64,000 bases of DNA from Streptomyces exfoliatus (GCF_000725545.1 NZ_JNZP01000013.1:1-64000), one strand, 5' to 3'; positions 1 through 8,027 are shown, counted from the stretch's first letter. Made by a program: numbers and translations. Notes: generated from the letters alone by a model not told the origin.

Positions 1-21
1 GAAGGGGCGCGGCCGGGGGAA

Positions 22-79
22 CAGGGCCGAGCGCGCGGAGCCTCCCGAGGAACGAGGGAGGCGAGCACGGTCGGCCCTG
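22..79. repeat. Nested inverted repeat upstream of narK
   Basis: A 9-base arm CAGGGCCGA (22-30) is perfectly complementary to TCGGCCCTG (71-79). Inside it GCCTCCC (40-46) pairs with GGGAGGC (56-62). Transcribed in either direction this would fold into a two-storey hairpin. It may terminate a gene lying before the window or be a dispersed palindromic element. The rest of 1-279 has no convincing gene. Confidence 0.55.
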
Positions 80-166
80 TGAGCCCGGCTTGAGCGCCCG
101 GGAGGCGAACCGAGCCCAAAAAAGGGGGAGCGCTCACAGCAGGCTCGCGCGCCGGGTGAGAGCAAG

Positions 167-182
167 GTTCCGTTCCCGTCAC
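167..182 (-). promoter_or_regulatory. Candidate GlnR box upstream of narK
   Basis: Read on the minus strand the site is GTGAC, six bases, GGAAC. It fits the Streptomyces GlnR half-site pair GTnAC-n6-GaAAC with one mismatch. It lies about 98 bases before the narK start. GlnR is the global nitrogen regulator and is known to act with NnaR on nitrate genes, so the context fits. The match is short and only one box pair is clear. Confidence 0.4.
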
Positions 183-279
183 CTCGCGGCACCGGGCTGA
201 AACGAGGCCTCCCTAGCGTCTGTGGCAGGTGGACCGGGGCTGTGGACGCCCCAGGACCCGACACCCGCGGAGGTACGAC

Positions 280-1638
280 ATGGGCGGCGGCCGGTGGATC
301 GAACAGTGGGAGCCGGAGGACGAGACCTTCTGGCGCGAGAAGGGAGAGCGGATCGCCCGGAGGAATCTGCTCTTCTCCGTGCTCTCCGAGCACATCGGCT
401 TCTCGATCTGGAGCCTGTGGTCGGTCATGGTGCTCTTCATGGGGCCCCAGTACGGGGTCGACCCGGCCGGGAAGTTCTTCCTGATCGCGACCGCGACCTT
501 CGTCGGCGCGCTGATCCGGATCCCGTACACCTTCTCCGTCGCCCGCTTCGGCGGCCGTAACTGGACGGTCTTCAGCGCCCTGCTGCTCCTGCTGCCCACC
601 GGCCTCGCCTTCGCGGTCATGGAGCCCGGCACTTCCTATACGACCTTCGTGGTGGTGGCCGCGCTCACCGGTGTCGGCGGTGGCAACTTCGCCTCCTCGA
701 TGACCAACATCAACGCCTTCTTCCCGCTGCGGAAGAAGGGCTGGGCGCTCGGCCTGAACGCGGGCGGCGGCAACATCGGCGTCCCCGTCGTCCAGCTCGT
801 CGGCCTTCTCGTCATCGGCACCGCCGGAGCCATGCACCCGAGGATCGTGCTCGGCGTCTACCTCCCCCTGATCGTGGTCGCCGCCGTGTGCTCCCTGTTC
901 TTCATGGACAACCTCGCCCCCGTCAAGAACGACACCGGGGCCGCGAAGGAGGCCGTGCGGGCCCGCCACACCTGGATCATGGCCTTCCTGTACATCGGCT
1001 GCTTCGGCTCGTTCATCGGCTACAGCTTCGCCTTCGGCCTCGTGCTCCAGACCCAGTTCGGACGCACCCCGCTCCAGGCCGCGTCCCTCACCTTCATCGG
1101 ACCGCTGCTCGGCTCGCTGATCCGGCCCATCGGCGGCTCCCTCGCCGACCGGCACGGCGGCGCCCGCATCACCCTGTGGACCTTCGTCGCGATGGCCGCG
1201 GCGACGGGCGTGGTGATCTACGCCTCCGTCGTCGAGTCGCTCGCCGTCTTCCTCGTCGGATTCATCGCCCTGTTCGCCCTCAGCGGCCTCGGCAACGGCT
1301 CCACGTTCAAGATGATCCCGGCGATCTTCCTCGCCCAGGGGCACCGCAAGGGGCTCGCGGGAGACGCCGCGGAGGCCTACGGCCGGCGCCTCTCGGGGGC
1401 CGCCATGGGCCTCATCGGAGCGGTCGGCGCGCTCGGCGGACTCGGCATCAACCTCGCCTTCCGCCAGTCCTTCCAGACCGCGGGCACCGGCACGGCGGCC
1501 TTCGTCGCCTTCCTCGCCTTCTACGCGGCCTGCATCGTCGTCACCTGGGCGGTATACCTTCGGCGCCCCACCGCCGTCCCCGCGACCGCCGAGGCCGTCA
1601 CCTCGTCGGAGCCCCGGCCCGGCTACGCGAAGGTGTGA
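280..1638 (+). CDS. narK: NarK-type nitrate/nitrite transporter (MFS)
   Basis: Major facilitator of the nitrate/nitrite porter (NNP) branch, carrying nitrate or nitrite across the cytoplasmic membrane for assimilation. The 452-residue length and about 12 hydrophobic segments fit the family. Residues 160-167 read NAGGGNIG, the glycine-rich NNP signature. I start at the ATG at 280, which has GGAGGT five bases upstream; the in-frame GTG at 229 has no such site. The next gene, 84 bases on, encodes an NnaR-like regulator, an arrangement known in other Streptomyces. Whether nitrate or nitrite is preferred, and whether it imports or exports, cannot be told from sequence. Confidence 0.9.
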   Translation: MGGGRWIEQWEPEDETFWREKGERIARRNLLFSVLSEHIGFSIWSLWSVMVLFMGPQYGVDPAGKFFLIATATFVGALIRIPYTFSVARFGGRNWTVFSALLLLLPTGLAFAVMEPGTSYTTFVVVAALTGVGGGNFASSMTNINAFFPLRKKGWALGLNAGGGNIGVPVVQLVGLLVIGTAGAMHPRIVLGVYLPLIVVAAVCSLFFMDNLAPVKNDTGAAKEAVRARHTWIMAFLYIGCFGSFIGYSFAFGLVLQTQFGRTPLQAASLTFIGPLLGSLIRPIGGSLADRHGGARITLWTFVAMAAATGVVIYASVVESLAVFLVGFIALFALSGLGNGSTFKMIPAIFLAQGHRKGLAGDAAEAYGRRLSGAAMGLIGAVGALGGLGINLAFRQSFQTAGTGTAAFVAFLAFYAACIVVTWAVYLRRPTAVPATAEAVTSSEPRPGYAKV

Positions 1639-1722
1639 TCCCCGGTGCCCGGCGCGGACCGTAACGACCAGGAAATACGGGCGAACCGAGTCTGTCACGC
1701 GTCCCCGTCAGGCTCTGGCCCC

Positions 1723-2859
1723 ATGGACGAGCAAGAACACGGCCCCCTCGCCGGCTTCACCGTCGGCGTCACCGCGGCGCGGCGCGCGGACGAACTCATC
1801 GCGCTGCTGCGCCGGCGCGGCGCGGCCGTCGTCCACGGCCCCGCCCTGCGGATCGTGCCCCTCGCGGACGACACCGAGCTCCTCGCCGCCACCAAGGAAC
1901 TCATCGGCCACGCCCCGGACGTCGTCGTCGCCACCACGGCGATCGGCTTCCGGGGCTGGGTCGAGGCGGCCGACGGCTGGGGGTACGGCGAGGAGCTCCT
2001 CGCCGTCCTGCGGGACGTCGAACTCCTCGCCCGCGGGCCCAAGGTCAAGGGAGCCGTACGGGCCGCAGGACTCACCGAGTCCTGGTCGCCCAGCTCGGAG
2101 TCCATGGCCGAGGTCCTCGACCGGCTCCTCGCCGAGGGCGTCGACGGCCGACGGATCGCGCTCCAGCTGCACGGGGAGCCGCTGCCCGGGTTCGTGGAGG
2201 CGCTCACCGCCGGCGGCGCCCAGGTCGTCGGCGTCCCCGTCTACCGCTGGATGCCCCCGGAGGACCTCGGGCCCCTCGACCGGCTCCTCGACGCGGTCAT
2301 CGGCCGCGCCCTGGACGCCGTCACCTTCACCAGCGCCCCGGCCGCGGCCTCGCTGTTCTCGCGGGCCGGGGAGAGGGGCGTACGGACCGACCTCGTGAGC
2401 GCGCTGCGGCACGACGTGCTCGCGGTGTGCGTGGGGCCCGTGACGGCCCTGCCGCTGCAGGCGGAGGGCATCGACACGTACCAGCCGGAGCGCTTCCGGC
2501 TCGGCCCGCTCGTCCAGGTGCTCTGCAAGGAGCTGCCCGCCCGCACCCAGGTCCTGCCGGTGGCCGGCCACCGGGTGGAGGTCCGCGGCCACGCCGTCCT
2601 CGTCGACGGCGTGCTGCGGCCCGTCCCGCCCGCCGGGATGGCCCTCCTCGGGCTCCTGGCCCGCCGCCCGGGCTGGGTGGTGTCCCGGGCCGACCTGCTG
2701 CGGGCGCTGCCCGGCGCGGGCCGGGACGAGCACGCGGTGGAGACGGCGATGGCCCGCCTCCGGGCGGCCCTCGGCACACCGAAGCTGATCCAGACGGTGG
2801 TGAAGCGGGGGTACCGGCTGGCGCTCGACCCGTCGGCGGACGAGAAGTACGACGGGTAG
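1723..2859 (+). CDS. nnaR: NnaR-like regulator: HemD-like domain plus winged helix
   Basis: A 378-residue two-domain protein. Residues about 10-260 resemble uroporphyrinogen-III synthase (HemD). Residues about 285-370 form an OmpR-type winged helix, including AVETAMARLR and VVKRGYRL. In S. coelicolor and mycobacteria this fusion next to narK is NnaR, which cooperates with GlnR on nitrate and nitrite assimilation genes. The HemD part is therefore more likely a sensor or relic than the haem-pathway enzyme. The ATG at 1723 is chosen because the protein from there (MDEQEHGPLAGFTVGV) begins just before the HemD fold; an upstream in-frame GTG at 1645 adds 26 low-complexity residues. Gene name rests on domain order and neighbourhood. 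Confidence 0.82.
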   Translation: MDEQEHGPLAGFTVGVTAARRADELIALLRRRGAAVVHGPALRIVPLADDTELLAATKELIGHAPDVVVATTAIGFRGWVEAADGWGYGEELLAVLRDVELLARGPKVKGAVRAAGLTESWSPSSESMAEVLDRLLAEGVDGRRIALQLHGEPLPGFVEALTAGGAQVVGVPVYRWMPPEDLGPLDRLLDAVIGRALDAVTFTSAPAAASLFSRAGERGVRTDLVSALRHDVLAVCVGPVTALPLQAEGIDTYQPERFRLGPLVQVLCKELPARTQVLPVAGHRVEVRGHAVLVDGVLRPVPPAGMALLGLLARRPGWVVSRADLLRALPGAGRDEHAVETAMARLRAALGTPKLIQTVVKRGYRLALDPSADEKYDG

Positions 2860-2860
2860 C

Positions 2861-2881
2861 GGATATCGGATATCGGATACC
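2861..2881. repeat. Three tandem copies of a 7-base unit
   Basis: Two exact copies of GGATATC followed by GGATACC lie just after the nnaR stop. The AT-rich steps stand out locally. Function unknown; it may be a protein-binding site or chance slippage. Confidence 0.5.
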
Positions 2882-2965
2882 GAGTACGGGAGCGCGACGG
2901 GACGTGCCAAGGGGGGCGCGGGCAGGGGCTGACGGCGCGTGGGAGTGCGCCGGTACCGTACGCGG

Positions 2966-3520
2966 ATGATCAGCGAAGGACTCCGCATCCGCCCCGCCCT
3001 GCCCGAGGACGCGCACGCGCTCGCCGTCGCCCTGCTGAAGAACCGGTCCCACATGAAGCCCTGGGAGCCCTACCGGCCCGAGCGGTACTACACCGCGGAG
3101 GCGCAGGCCGAGCGTCTCGCCGACGGCGGGGTGCGGTGGTTCGCCGTCGAGGGGGACGCCATCGTGGGGGCCGTCATCCTCTCCGGGATCGTCCTCGGAC
3201 CCTTCCGCAGCGCCTCCCTCGGCTACTGGGTCGACCGGGACCACACCGGCCGGGGTCTCGCCACCGCGCTCACCGCGGAAGCCTGCCGGGGCGCCCGCGA
3301 GGAGCTGGGGCTGCACCGCCTGGAGGCGGGCACCGTCCTGGACCACCACGTGTCCCAACGCGTCCTGGAGAAGAGCGGGTTCAGCCGCATCGGGACCGCC
3401 CCCCGCTACCTCCACATCGACGGGGAATGGCGCGACCACCACCTCTTCCAGCGCCTCCTGCACGACGACCCGCCGCCCGGCGTTCCGGCCGGTACTCCCT
3501 CGAACGGCGATCTCGCCTGA
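2966..3520 (+). CDS. GNAT-family N-acetyltransferase, RimJ-like
   Basis: A 184-residue acetyl-CoA-dependent N-acetyltransferase of the RimJ/RimL type, cytoplasmic. Visible family features are the N-terminal RIRPALPEDA strand, the GYWVDRDHTGRGLAT acetyl-CoA loop around residues 89-103, and N/H-rich HHVSQRVLEKSGF near the C-terminal helix, where family members often have N-x-x-S. Such enzymes acetylate ribosomal protein N-termini, small amines or antibiotics; the substrate cannot be predicted. The ATG at 2966 is the first start inside the fold; no strong ribosome site is seen. It stands alone between nnaR and the helicase gene. Confidence 0.85.
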   Translation: MISEGLRIRPALPEDAHALAVALLKNRSHMKPWEPYRPERYYTAEAQAERLADGGVRWFAVEGDAIVGAVILSGIVLGPFRSASLGYWVDRDHTGRGLATALTAEACRGAREELGLHRLEAGTVLDHHVSQRVLEKSGFSRIGTAPRYLHIDGEWRDHHLFQRLLHDDPPPGVPAGTPSNGDLA

Positions 3521-3546
3521 CACGGCCCCTTCCGGTGGCGTACGCT
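3517..3546 (+). promoter_or_regulatory. Candidate housekeeping promoter for the HelD-like gene
   Basis: CTGACA (3517-3522), an 18-base spacer, then TACGCT (3541-3546) resemble a HrdB-type promoter, placing the start of transcription near 3553, about 30 bases before the GTG. The -35 box overlaps the stop codon of the acetyltransferase gene. Confidence 0.4.
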
Positions 3547-3583
3547 CGACGGCTGCCCAGTGCACGTCAGAAGGGGGCCTTAG

Positions 3584-5929
3584 GTGGCCGCGCAGGAAGC
3601 CGTGGACACGGTCAGAGACCGTGAGATCGGTGTCGAGCAGGAACATCTGGATCACGTCTACCGCCGGCTGGAGGAGAAGATCCACGAGGCGGAGTTCCTG
3701 ATGAACGACGCCGCCCAGCGGGGCCAGGTCGGCACGCCCGGCGCCCTCGCCGAGCGCGACGCCCAGGTCTTCCGTGCCGGCATCCACCTCAACCGGCTCA
3801 ACAACGAGTTCGAGGACTTCCTCTTCGGCCGGATCGATCTCCTTTACGGGAAGGACGGGAAGAAGGGGCCCGACGGCGCCTACACCTCGATCGAGCCCGC
3901 CGAGGACGCCGTACGCCCCGACAACACGGCCGACATCGGAGAGACCCTCCACATCGGCCGGATCGGAGTCCTCGACTCCGACTACGCGCCGCTGGTCATC
4001 GACTGGCGCGCGCCCGCCGCCGCGCCCTTCTACCGGTCCACCCCGGTCGACCCCGGCCGGGTCGTGCGCCGTCGCGTCATCCGCTCCAAGGGCCGCCAGG
4101 TCCTCGGCGTCGAGGACGACCTGATGCGTCCGGAGCTGCGGGCCACCCTCGACGGGCGCGAGCTGCCCGTGATCGGCGACGGCGCCCTGATGGCCGCCCT
4201 CGGCCAGGCCCGCAGCCACACCATGCGGGACATCGTCTCCTCCATCCAGGCGGAGCAGGACATGGTCATCCGCGCGCCCGCCGCCTCCGTGACGTACGTG
4301 GAGGGCGGCCCCGGCACCGGCAAGACGGCCGTGGCCCTGCACCGGGCCGCGTACCTGCTCTACCAGGACCGGCGGCGGTACGCGGGCGGCATCCTGATCG
4401 TCTCGCCGACCCCGCTCCTCGTCTCGTACACCGAGGGCGTGCTGCCCTCGCTCGGCGAGGAGGGCCAGGTCGCCATCCGGGCCGTCGGCAGCCTCGTCGA
4501 CGGCGTCGAGGCCACCGCCTACGACGATCCGGCCGTCGCCCGGATCAAGGGCTCCTCCCGGATGCTCCACGTGCTGCGCAAGGCCGCCCGCGGCGCCCTG
4601 GAGACCCCGGCGCCCAGGACCAGCCAGCCCGAGCTGGGAGACGACGACGAGGCCCCGGTGCGCGCGGGCACGCCCACGCGCCTGCGGGTCGTCGCCTTCG
4701 GGCGCCGCCTGGAGCTGGAGGCGGACGAGCTGCGGCGCATCCGCCACAACGTCCTCGGCGGCACCGCACCCGTCAACCTGCTCCGGCCGCGCGCCCGCCG
4801 GCTGCTCCTCGACGCGCTGTACTCCAAGTCGGGCGCGGTCGGCCGGCACAGCGACCCGGAGCTTGCCGCCGAGCTGCGCTCCTCCTTCGACGAGGACGTC
4901 TCCACCGAGGACTCCTTCCTCGCCTTCCTCGACGCCTGGTGGCCCGAGCTCACCCCCCGCCGGGTGCTCGACGCGATGGCCGACGAGCGGCGGCTCGGCC
5001 GCTGGGCCCGCCGCATCCTCAACCCGGGCGAGGTGCGGCGGCTCGCCCGCTCCTTGCGCCGCAAGGAGCTGTCGGTCCACGACGTGGCCCTCCTCGACGA
5101 GCTGAACACCCTCGTCGGGGCCCCGGCGCGGCCGAGGAAGCGCCGGGAGTACGACCCGCTGGACCAGCTCACGGGCCTGGAAGAGCTCATGCCCGTACGG
5201 GAGGAGACCCAGCGCGAGCGGGCCGAGCGGCTCGCCGCCGAGCGCACCGAGTACGCGCACGTGATCGTCGACGAGGCCCAGGACCTGACGCCCATGCAGT
5301 GGCGGATGGTCGGGCGACGCGGCCGGCACGCCACCTGGACGGTGGTGGGCGACCCCGCGCAGTCCTCCTGGTCGGATCCGGACGAGGCCGCCGAGGCCCG
5401 CGACGAGGCCCTCGGCTCCCGGCCGCGGCGCCGCTTCGAGCTGACCGTGAACTACCGGAACCCGGCGGAGATCGCCGAGCTCGCCGCCAAGGTGCTCGCC
5501 CTCGCCATGCCGGGCAAGGAGTCGCCGCGCGCGGTCCGCTCGACGGGCGTCGAGCCCCGCTTCGTGGCCGTTCCCGACAAGACCGCTGACACCGGTCTGG
5601 CCGAAACCGTACGGTCCGAGGCGCGGCTGCTCCTGGAGCGGGTGGAGGGCACGGTCGGTGTCGTCGTCGCCATGAACCGGCGGACGGAGGCGGCCCGCTG
5701 GCTCGCCGACCTGGGCGACCGGGTGGTGGCGCTCGGCTCCCTGGAGGCCAAGGGCCTGGAGTACGACGCCACGGTGGTCGTCTCGCCCGCGGAGATCGCG
5801 GACGAGTCCCCGGCCGGTCTGCGGGTGCTCTACGTGGCCCTCACCCGGGCGACGCAGCAGCTCACCGTGGTGGCGGGGGCGGGCGACATGCCGGACGAGG
5901 CGGGGGTGCCGGACCTGCTGAGGGACTGA
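3584..5929 (+). CDS. HelD-like UvrD/Rep-family ATPase
   Basis: Superfamily 1 helicase-like ATPase of 781 residues, the usual size for actinobacterial HelD. The Walker A loop GGPGTGKT lies at 241-248 with the lysine at 247, Walker B DEAQ at 563-566, and late helicase motifs ELTVNYRNP and VLYVALTRA follow. The charged N-terminus (residues 1-80) is predicted helical and matches the HelD arm that enters RNA polymerase. Known relatives release stalled RNA polymerase and some (HelR) protect it from rifamycins. I see no rifamycin-associated element upstream, so resistance is not suggested. GTG at 3584 has AAGGGGG about 8 bases upstream. Confidence 0.85.
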   Translation: MAAQEAVDTVRDREIGVEQEHLDHVYRRLEEKIHEAEFLMNDAAQRGQVGTPGALAERDAQVFRAGIHLNRLNNEFEDFLFGRIDLLYGKDGKKGPDGAYTSIEPAEDAVRPDNTADIGETLHIGRIGVLDSDYAPLVIDWRAPAAAPFYRSTPVDPGRVVRRRVIRSKGRQVLGVEDDLMRPELRATLDGRELPVIGDGALMAALGQARSHTMRDIVSSIQAEQDMVIRAPAASVTYVEGGPGTGKTAVALHRAAYLLYQDRRRYAGGILIVSPTPLLVSYTEGVLPSLGEEGQVAIRAVGSLVDGVEATAYDDPAVARIKGSSRMLHVLRKAARGALETPAPRTSQPELGDDDEAPVRAGTPTRLRVVAFGRRLELEADELRRIRHNVLGGTAPVNLLRPRARRLLLDALYSKSGAVGRHSDPELAAELRSSFDEDVSTEDSFLAFLDAWWPELTPRRVLDAMADERRLGRWARRILNPGEVRRLARSLRRKELSVHDVALLDELNTLVGAPARPRKRREYDPLDQLTGLEELMPVREETQRERAERLAAERTEYAHVIVDEAQDLTPMQWRMVGRRGRHATWTVVGDPAQSSWSDPDEAAEARDEALGSRPRRRFELTVNYRNPAEIAELAAKVLALAMPGKESPRAVRSTGVEPRFVAVPDKTADTGLAETVRSEARLLLERVEGTVGVVVAMNRRTEAARWLADLGDRVVALGSLEAKGLEYDATVVVSPAEIADESPAGLRVLYVALTRATQQLTVVAGAGDMPDEAGVPDLLRD

Positions 5930-5977
5930 GCCGACAGAAGGCGCCCGGGGGCTGATTTCCGGTCAACCTGTGGCGCT

Positions 5978-6003
5978 GGAATCACCAAGCAGGGTGGTTT
6001 GTT
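5978..6003 (+). promoter_or_regulatory. SigR-type promoter candidate
   Basis: GGAAT at 5978-5982 is followed after exactly 18 bases by GTT at 6001-6003, the published SigR (thiol-stress sigma factor) consensus GGAAT-N18-GTT. The expected start of transcription, about 6010, falls three bases before the first stem of the structured RNA described next. The only mismatch to the extended form is T instead of G just before GGAAT. Confidence 0.5.
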
Positions 6004-6009
6004 AGCCTT

Positions 6010-6176
6010 GTCGTGGCACCGGCTCGATCCAAGCCCCCGGGCCCAACCTTCGTCCCTCTGAGGGACCACTTGCCGCGAGGCGAGCATGGCGGGTCGGTGC
6101 CACTTAGACGTTCTGTTGTGTGTAGCTACGAAGTCGAGGCTCCTGTCACCCCTGGTGGCGGGGGCCTCTTCTGTTT
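6010..6176 (+). ncRNA. Structured RNA (sRNA or leader) between helD and the malic enzyme
   Basis: About 167 bases with no clear gene but strong structure. GTGGCACCG (6013-6021) closes on CGGTGCCAC (6095-6103). Inside are hairpin GTCCCT-CTG-AGGGAC (6052-6066) and hairpin CTTGCC-GCGA-GGCGAG (6069-6084) with a GNRA loop. It ends at an intrinsic terminator (6136-6176) and begins at a SigR-type promoter. It could be a free small RNA or a regulated leader of the malic enzyme gene 157 bases further on. I do not recognise an Rfam family; it is not the 6C RNA as far as I recall that motif. Confidence 0.55.
6136..6176 (+). terminator. Intrinsic terminator of the structured RNA
   Basis: A stem of up to 15 pairs, several of them G-U, runs from GAGGCTCCTGTCACC (6136-6150) to GGTGGCGGGGGCCTC (6154-6168), followed by the T-rich tail TTCTGTTT (6169-6176), unusually T-rich for this genome. 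Confidence 0.7.
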
Positions 6177-6196
6177 CCCGGAAGCTTCTCGTATGG

Positions 6197-6249
6197 TGGA
6201 AACTACTTTCCGAAAACAAAATGACCGCATTACCTGCTACCGGCAGGTA
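6197..6249 (+). promoter_or_regulatory. Two inverted repeats upstream of the malic enzyme
   Basis: The first is TGGAAA-CTAC-TTTCCG (6197-6212), resembling IclR-family operators (TGGAAA-n3-TTTCCA) but with one extra spacer base. The second is a perfect 7-base repeat TACCTGC-TACCG-GCAGGTA (6231-6249). A third, GC-rich stem CGCCGCC/GGCGGCG (6268-6295), lies nearer the start codon. They sit between the RNA terminator and the gene, where operators are expected. The regulator is unknown. Confidence 0.4.
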
Positions 6250-6332
6250 GGTGCGACCATCGGAGGGCGCCGCCGGGCAACCAGCCGGGGCGGCGTAGCA
6301 ACGAAGCTCAGGGAAAGCAGAGGAACTCGGCC

Positions 6333-7763
6333 ATGGCAACGGCGCCCAGCGTCTCGTATTCGATGACGGTCCGGCTGGAGGTTCCCGCGAGCGGAACCGC
6401 GGTCTCCCAGCTCACCACGGCGGTGGAGTCCCACGGCGGATCCGTCACCGGCCTCGACGTGACCGCCTCCGGCCACGAGAAGCTCCGCATCGACGTCACC
6501 ATCGCCGCGACCTCCACGGCGCACGCCGACGAGATCGTCGAGCAGCTGCGGACCATCGAGGGCGTCACCCTCGGCAAGGTCTCCGACCGTACGTTCCTGA
6601 TGCACCTCGGCGGCAAGATCGAGATGGCGTCCAAGCACCCCATCCGCAACCGTGACGACCTCTCGATGATCTACACCCCGGGCGTCGCCCGTGTGTGCAT
6701 GGCCATCGCGGAGAACCCCGAGGACGCGCGCCGCCTCACCATCAAGCGCAACTCCGTCGCGGTCGTCACCGACGGCTCCGCCGTCCTCGGCCTCGGCAAC
6801 ATCGGCCCGATGGCCGCCCTGCCCGTCATGGAGGGCAAGGCCGCCCTCTTCAAGCGCTTCGCCGGCATCGACGCCTGGCCGATCTGCCTCGACACCCAGG
6901 ACACCGACGAGATCGTCGCGATCGTCAAGGCCATCGCCCCCGGCTTCGCGGGCATCAACCTGGAGGACATCTCCGCGCCGCGCTGCTTCGAGATCGAGGC
7001 CCGGCTGCGCGAGGCCCTCGACATCCCGGTCTTCCACGACGACCAGCACGGCACCGCGATCGTCGTCCTCGCCGCCCTCACCAACGCGCTGCGCGTGGTG
7101 AACAAGGGCATCGGCGACGTGCGGGTCGTCATGTCCGGGGCCGGCGCGGCCGGTACGGCCATCCTCAAGCTGCTGATCGCGGCGGGCGTCAAGCACGCCG
7201 TCGTCGCCGACATCCAGGGCGTCGTCCACGCGGGCCGCGCGGACCTCGTGGAGGCCCCGGCCGACTCGCCGCTGCGCTGGATCGCCGACAACACCAACCC
7301 GGAGGGCGTCACCGGCACCCTCAAGGAGGCCGTCGTCGGCGCGGACGTCTTCATCGGCGTCTCGGCCCCGAACCTGCTGGGCGCCGAGGACGTCGCCGCC
7401 ATGGCGGAGGACGCCATCGTCTTCGCGCTCGCGAACCCCGACCCGGAGGTCGACCCGGCCGCCGCCCGGCAGACCGCCGCGGTCGTCGCCACCGGTCGTT
7501 CCGACTTCCCGAACCAGATCAACAACGTGCTGGTCTTCCCGGGTGTCTTCCGCGGTCTGCTCGACGCCCAGTCCCGGACGGTCAACACCGAGATGATGCT
7601 CGCGGCGGCCACCGCCCTCGCCGACGTGGTCACCGACGACGAGCTGAACGCGAACTACATCATCCCGTCGGTCTTCAACGACAAGGTCGCCGGCGCGGTC
7701 GCCGGAGCGGTGCGCAACGCGGCGAAGGCGGCGGGCGCGGGCTCGGCGGCGACCGGGCGCTGA
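6333..7763 (+). CDS. NAD-dependent malic enzyme with N-terminal ACT domain
   Basis: Converts L-malate to pyruvate and CO2 with reduction of NAD(P). Residues about 7-85 form an ACT-like regulatory domain; the catalytic part follows. Tyr114 lies in SMIYTPGVAR, Lys169 in EGKAALFKRF, metal ligands around Glu211-Asp212 and Asp236 (DDQHGT), and the Rossmann loop GAGAAG near 269-274. At 476 residues it matches the Streptomyces NAD-preferring enzyme (the S. coelicolor SCO2951 type), with cofactor preference inferred from that likeness. GAGGAA lies 6 bases before the ATG. It stands alone, downstream of the structured RNA. Confidence 0.92.
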   Translation: MATAPSVSYSMTVRLEVPASGTAVSQLTTAVESHGGSVTGLDVTASGHEKLRIDVTIAATSTAHADEIVEQLRTIEGVTLGKVSDRTFLMHLGGKIEMASKHPIRNRDDLSMIYTPGVARVCMAIAENPEDARRLTIKRNSVAVVTDGSAVLGLGNIGPMAALPVMEGKAALFKRFAGIDAWPICLDTQDTDEIVAIVKAIAPGFAGINLEDISAPRCFEIEARLREALDIPVFHDDQHGTAIVVLAALTNALRVVNKGIGDVRVVMSGAGAAGTAILKLLIAAGVKHAVVADIQGVVHAGRADLVEAPADSPLRWIADNTNPEGVTGTLKEAVVGADVFIGVSAPNLLGAEDVAAMAEDAIVFALANPDPEVDPAAARQTAAVVATGRSDFPNQINNVLVFPGVFRGLLDAQSRTVNTEMMLAAATALADVVTDDELNANYIIPSVFNDKVAGAVAGAVRNAAKAAGAGSAATGR

Positions 7764-7780
7764 CGGCGCGTCGCGATTCG

Positions 7781-7821
7781 CGGAGCCGTAAACCCGCCTT
7801 TAGGGTGGCTTTTCGGCTCCG
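7781..7821 (+). terminator. Stem-loop after the malic enzyme
   Basis: CGGAGCCG (7781-7788) pairs with CGGCTCCG (7814-7821), enclosing a smaller ACCC/GGGT stem. CGTGGTTTT follows. Likely terminator. The remaining sequence to 8085 includes a direct repeat of GGAGTCGACA (near 7832-7851) and no gene that I support. Confidence 0.5.
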
Positions 7822-8027
7822 CGTGGTTTTCGTGGAGTCGACAGGAGTCGACAGAACGTCACCACCACGGGGCTCCGGCGCTTTTCGTGTGACCCGAGGG
7901 GGTGCCGGATTGGCGTTCCCGCCGCTGGTGGGGGCAGGATGCGTGTTTGGGCGCGAGGGTCTGTCATTAGACCCGGGTCCGGGGACTGTCCGAAGGCCCT
8001 GGCAGCATCGGCTTCGCTGTACCCAAT

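Noticed and set aside
3521..3583. Rifamycin-associated element upstream of the HelD-like gene
   Set aside because: Looked for the paired inverted element known before rifamycin-response genes; nothing similar is present, so I do not call the gene helR.
2327..5329. A 1,000-codon open frame on the minus strand
   Set aside because: Antisense of nnaR and the HelD-like gene; open only because of high third-position GC. No domain, Arg/Gly/Pro-rich product.
6010..6176. Identity of the structured RNA as 6C RNA, tmRNA, SRP RNA or 6S RNA
   Set aside because: No paired C6 loops, no tRNA-like ends, and sizes or neighbours do not fit. Left as unrecognised.
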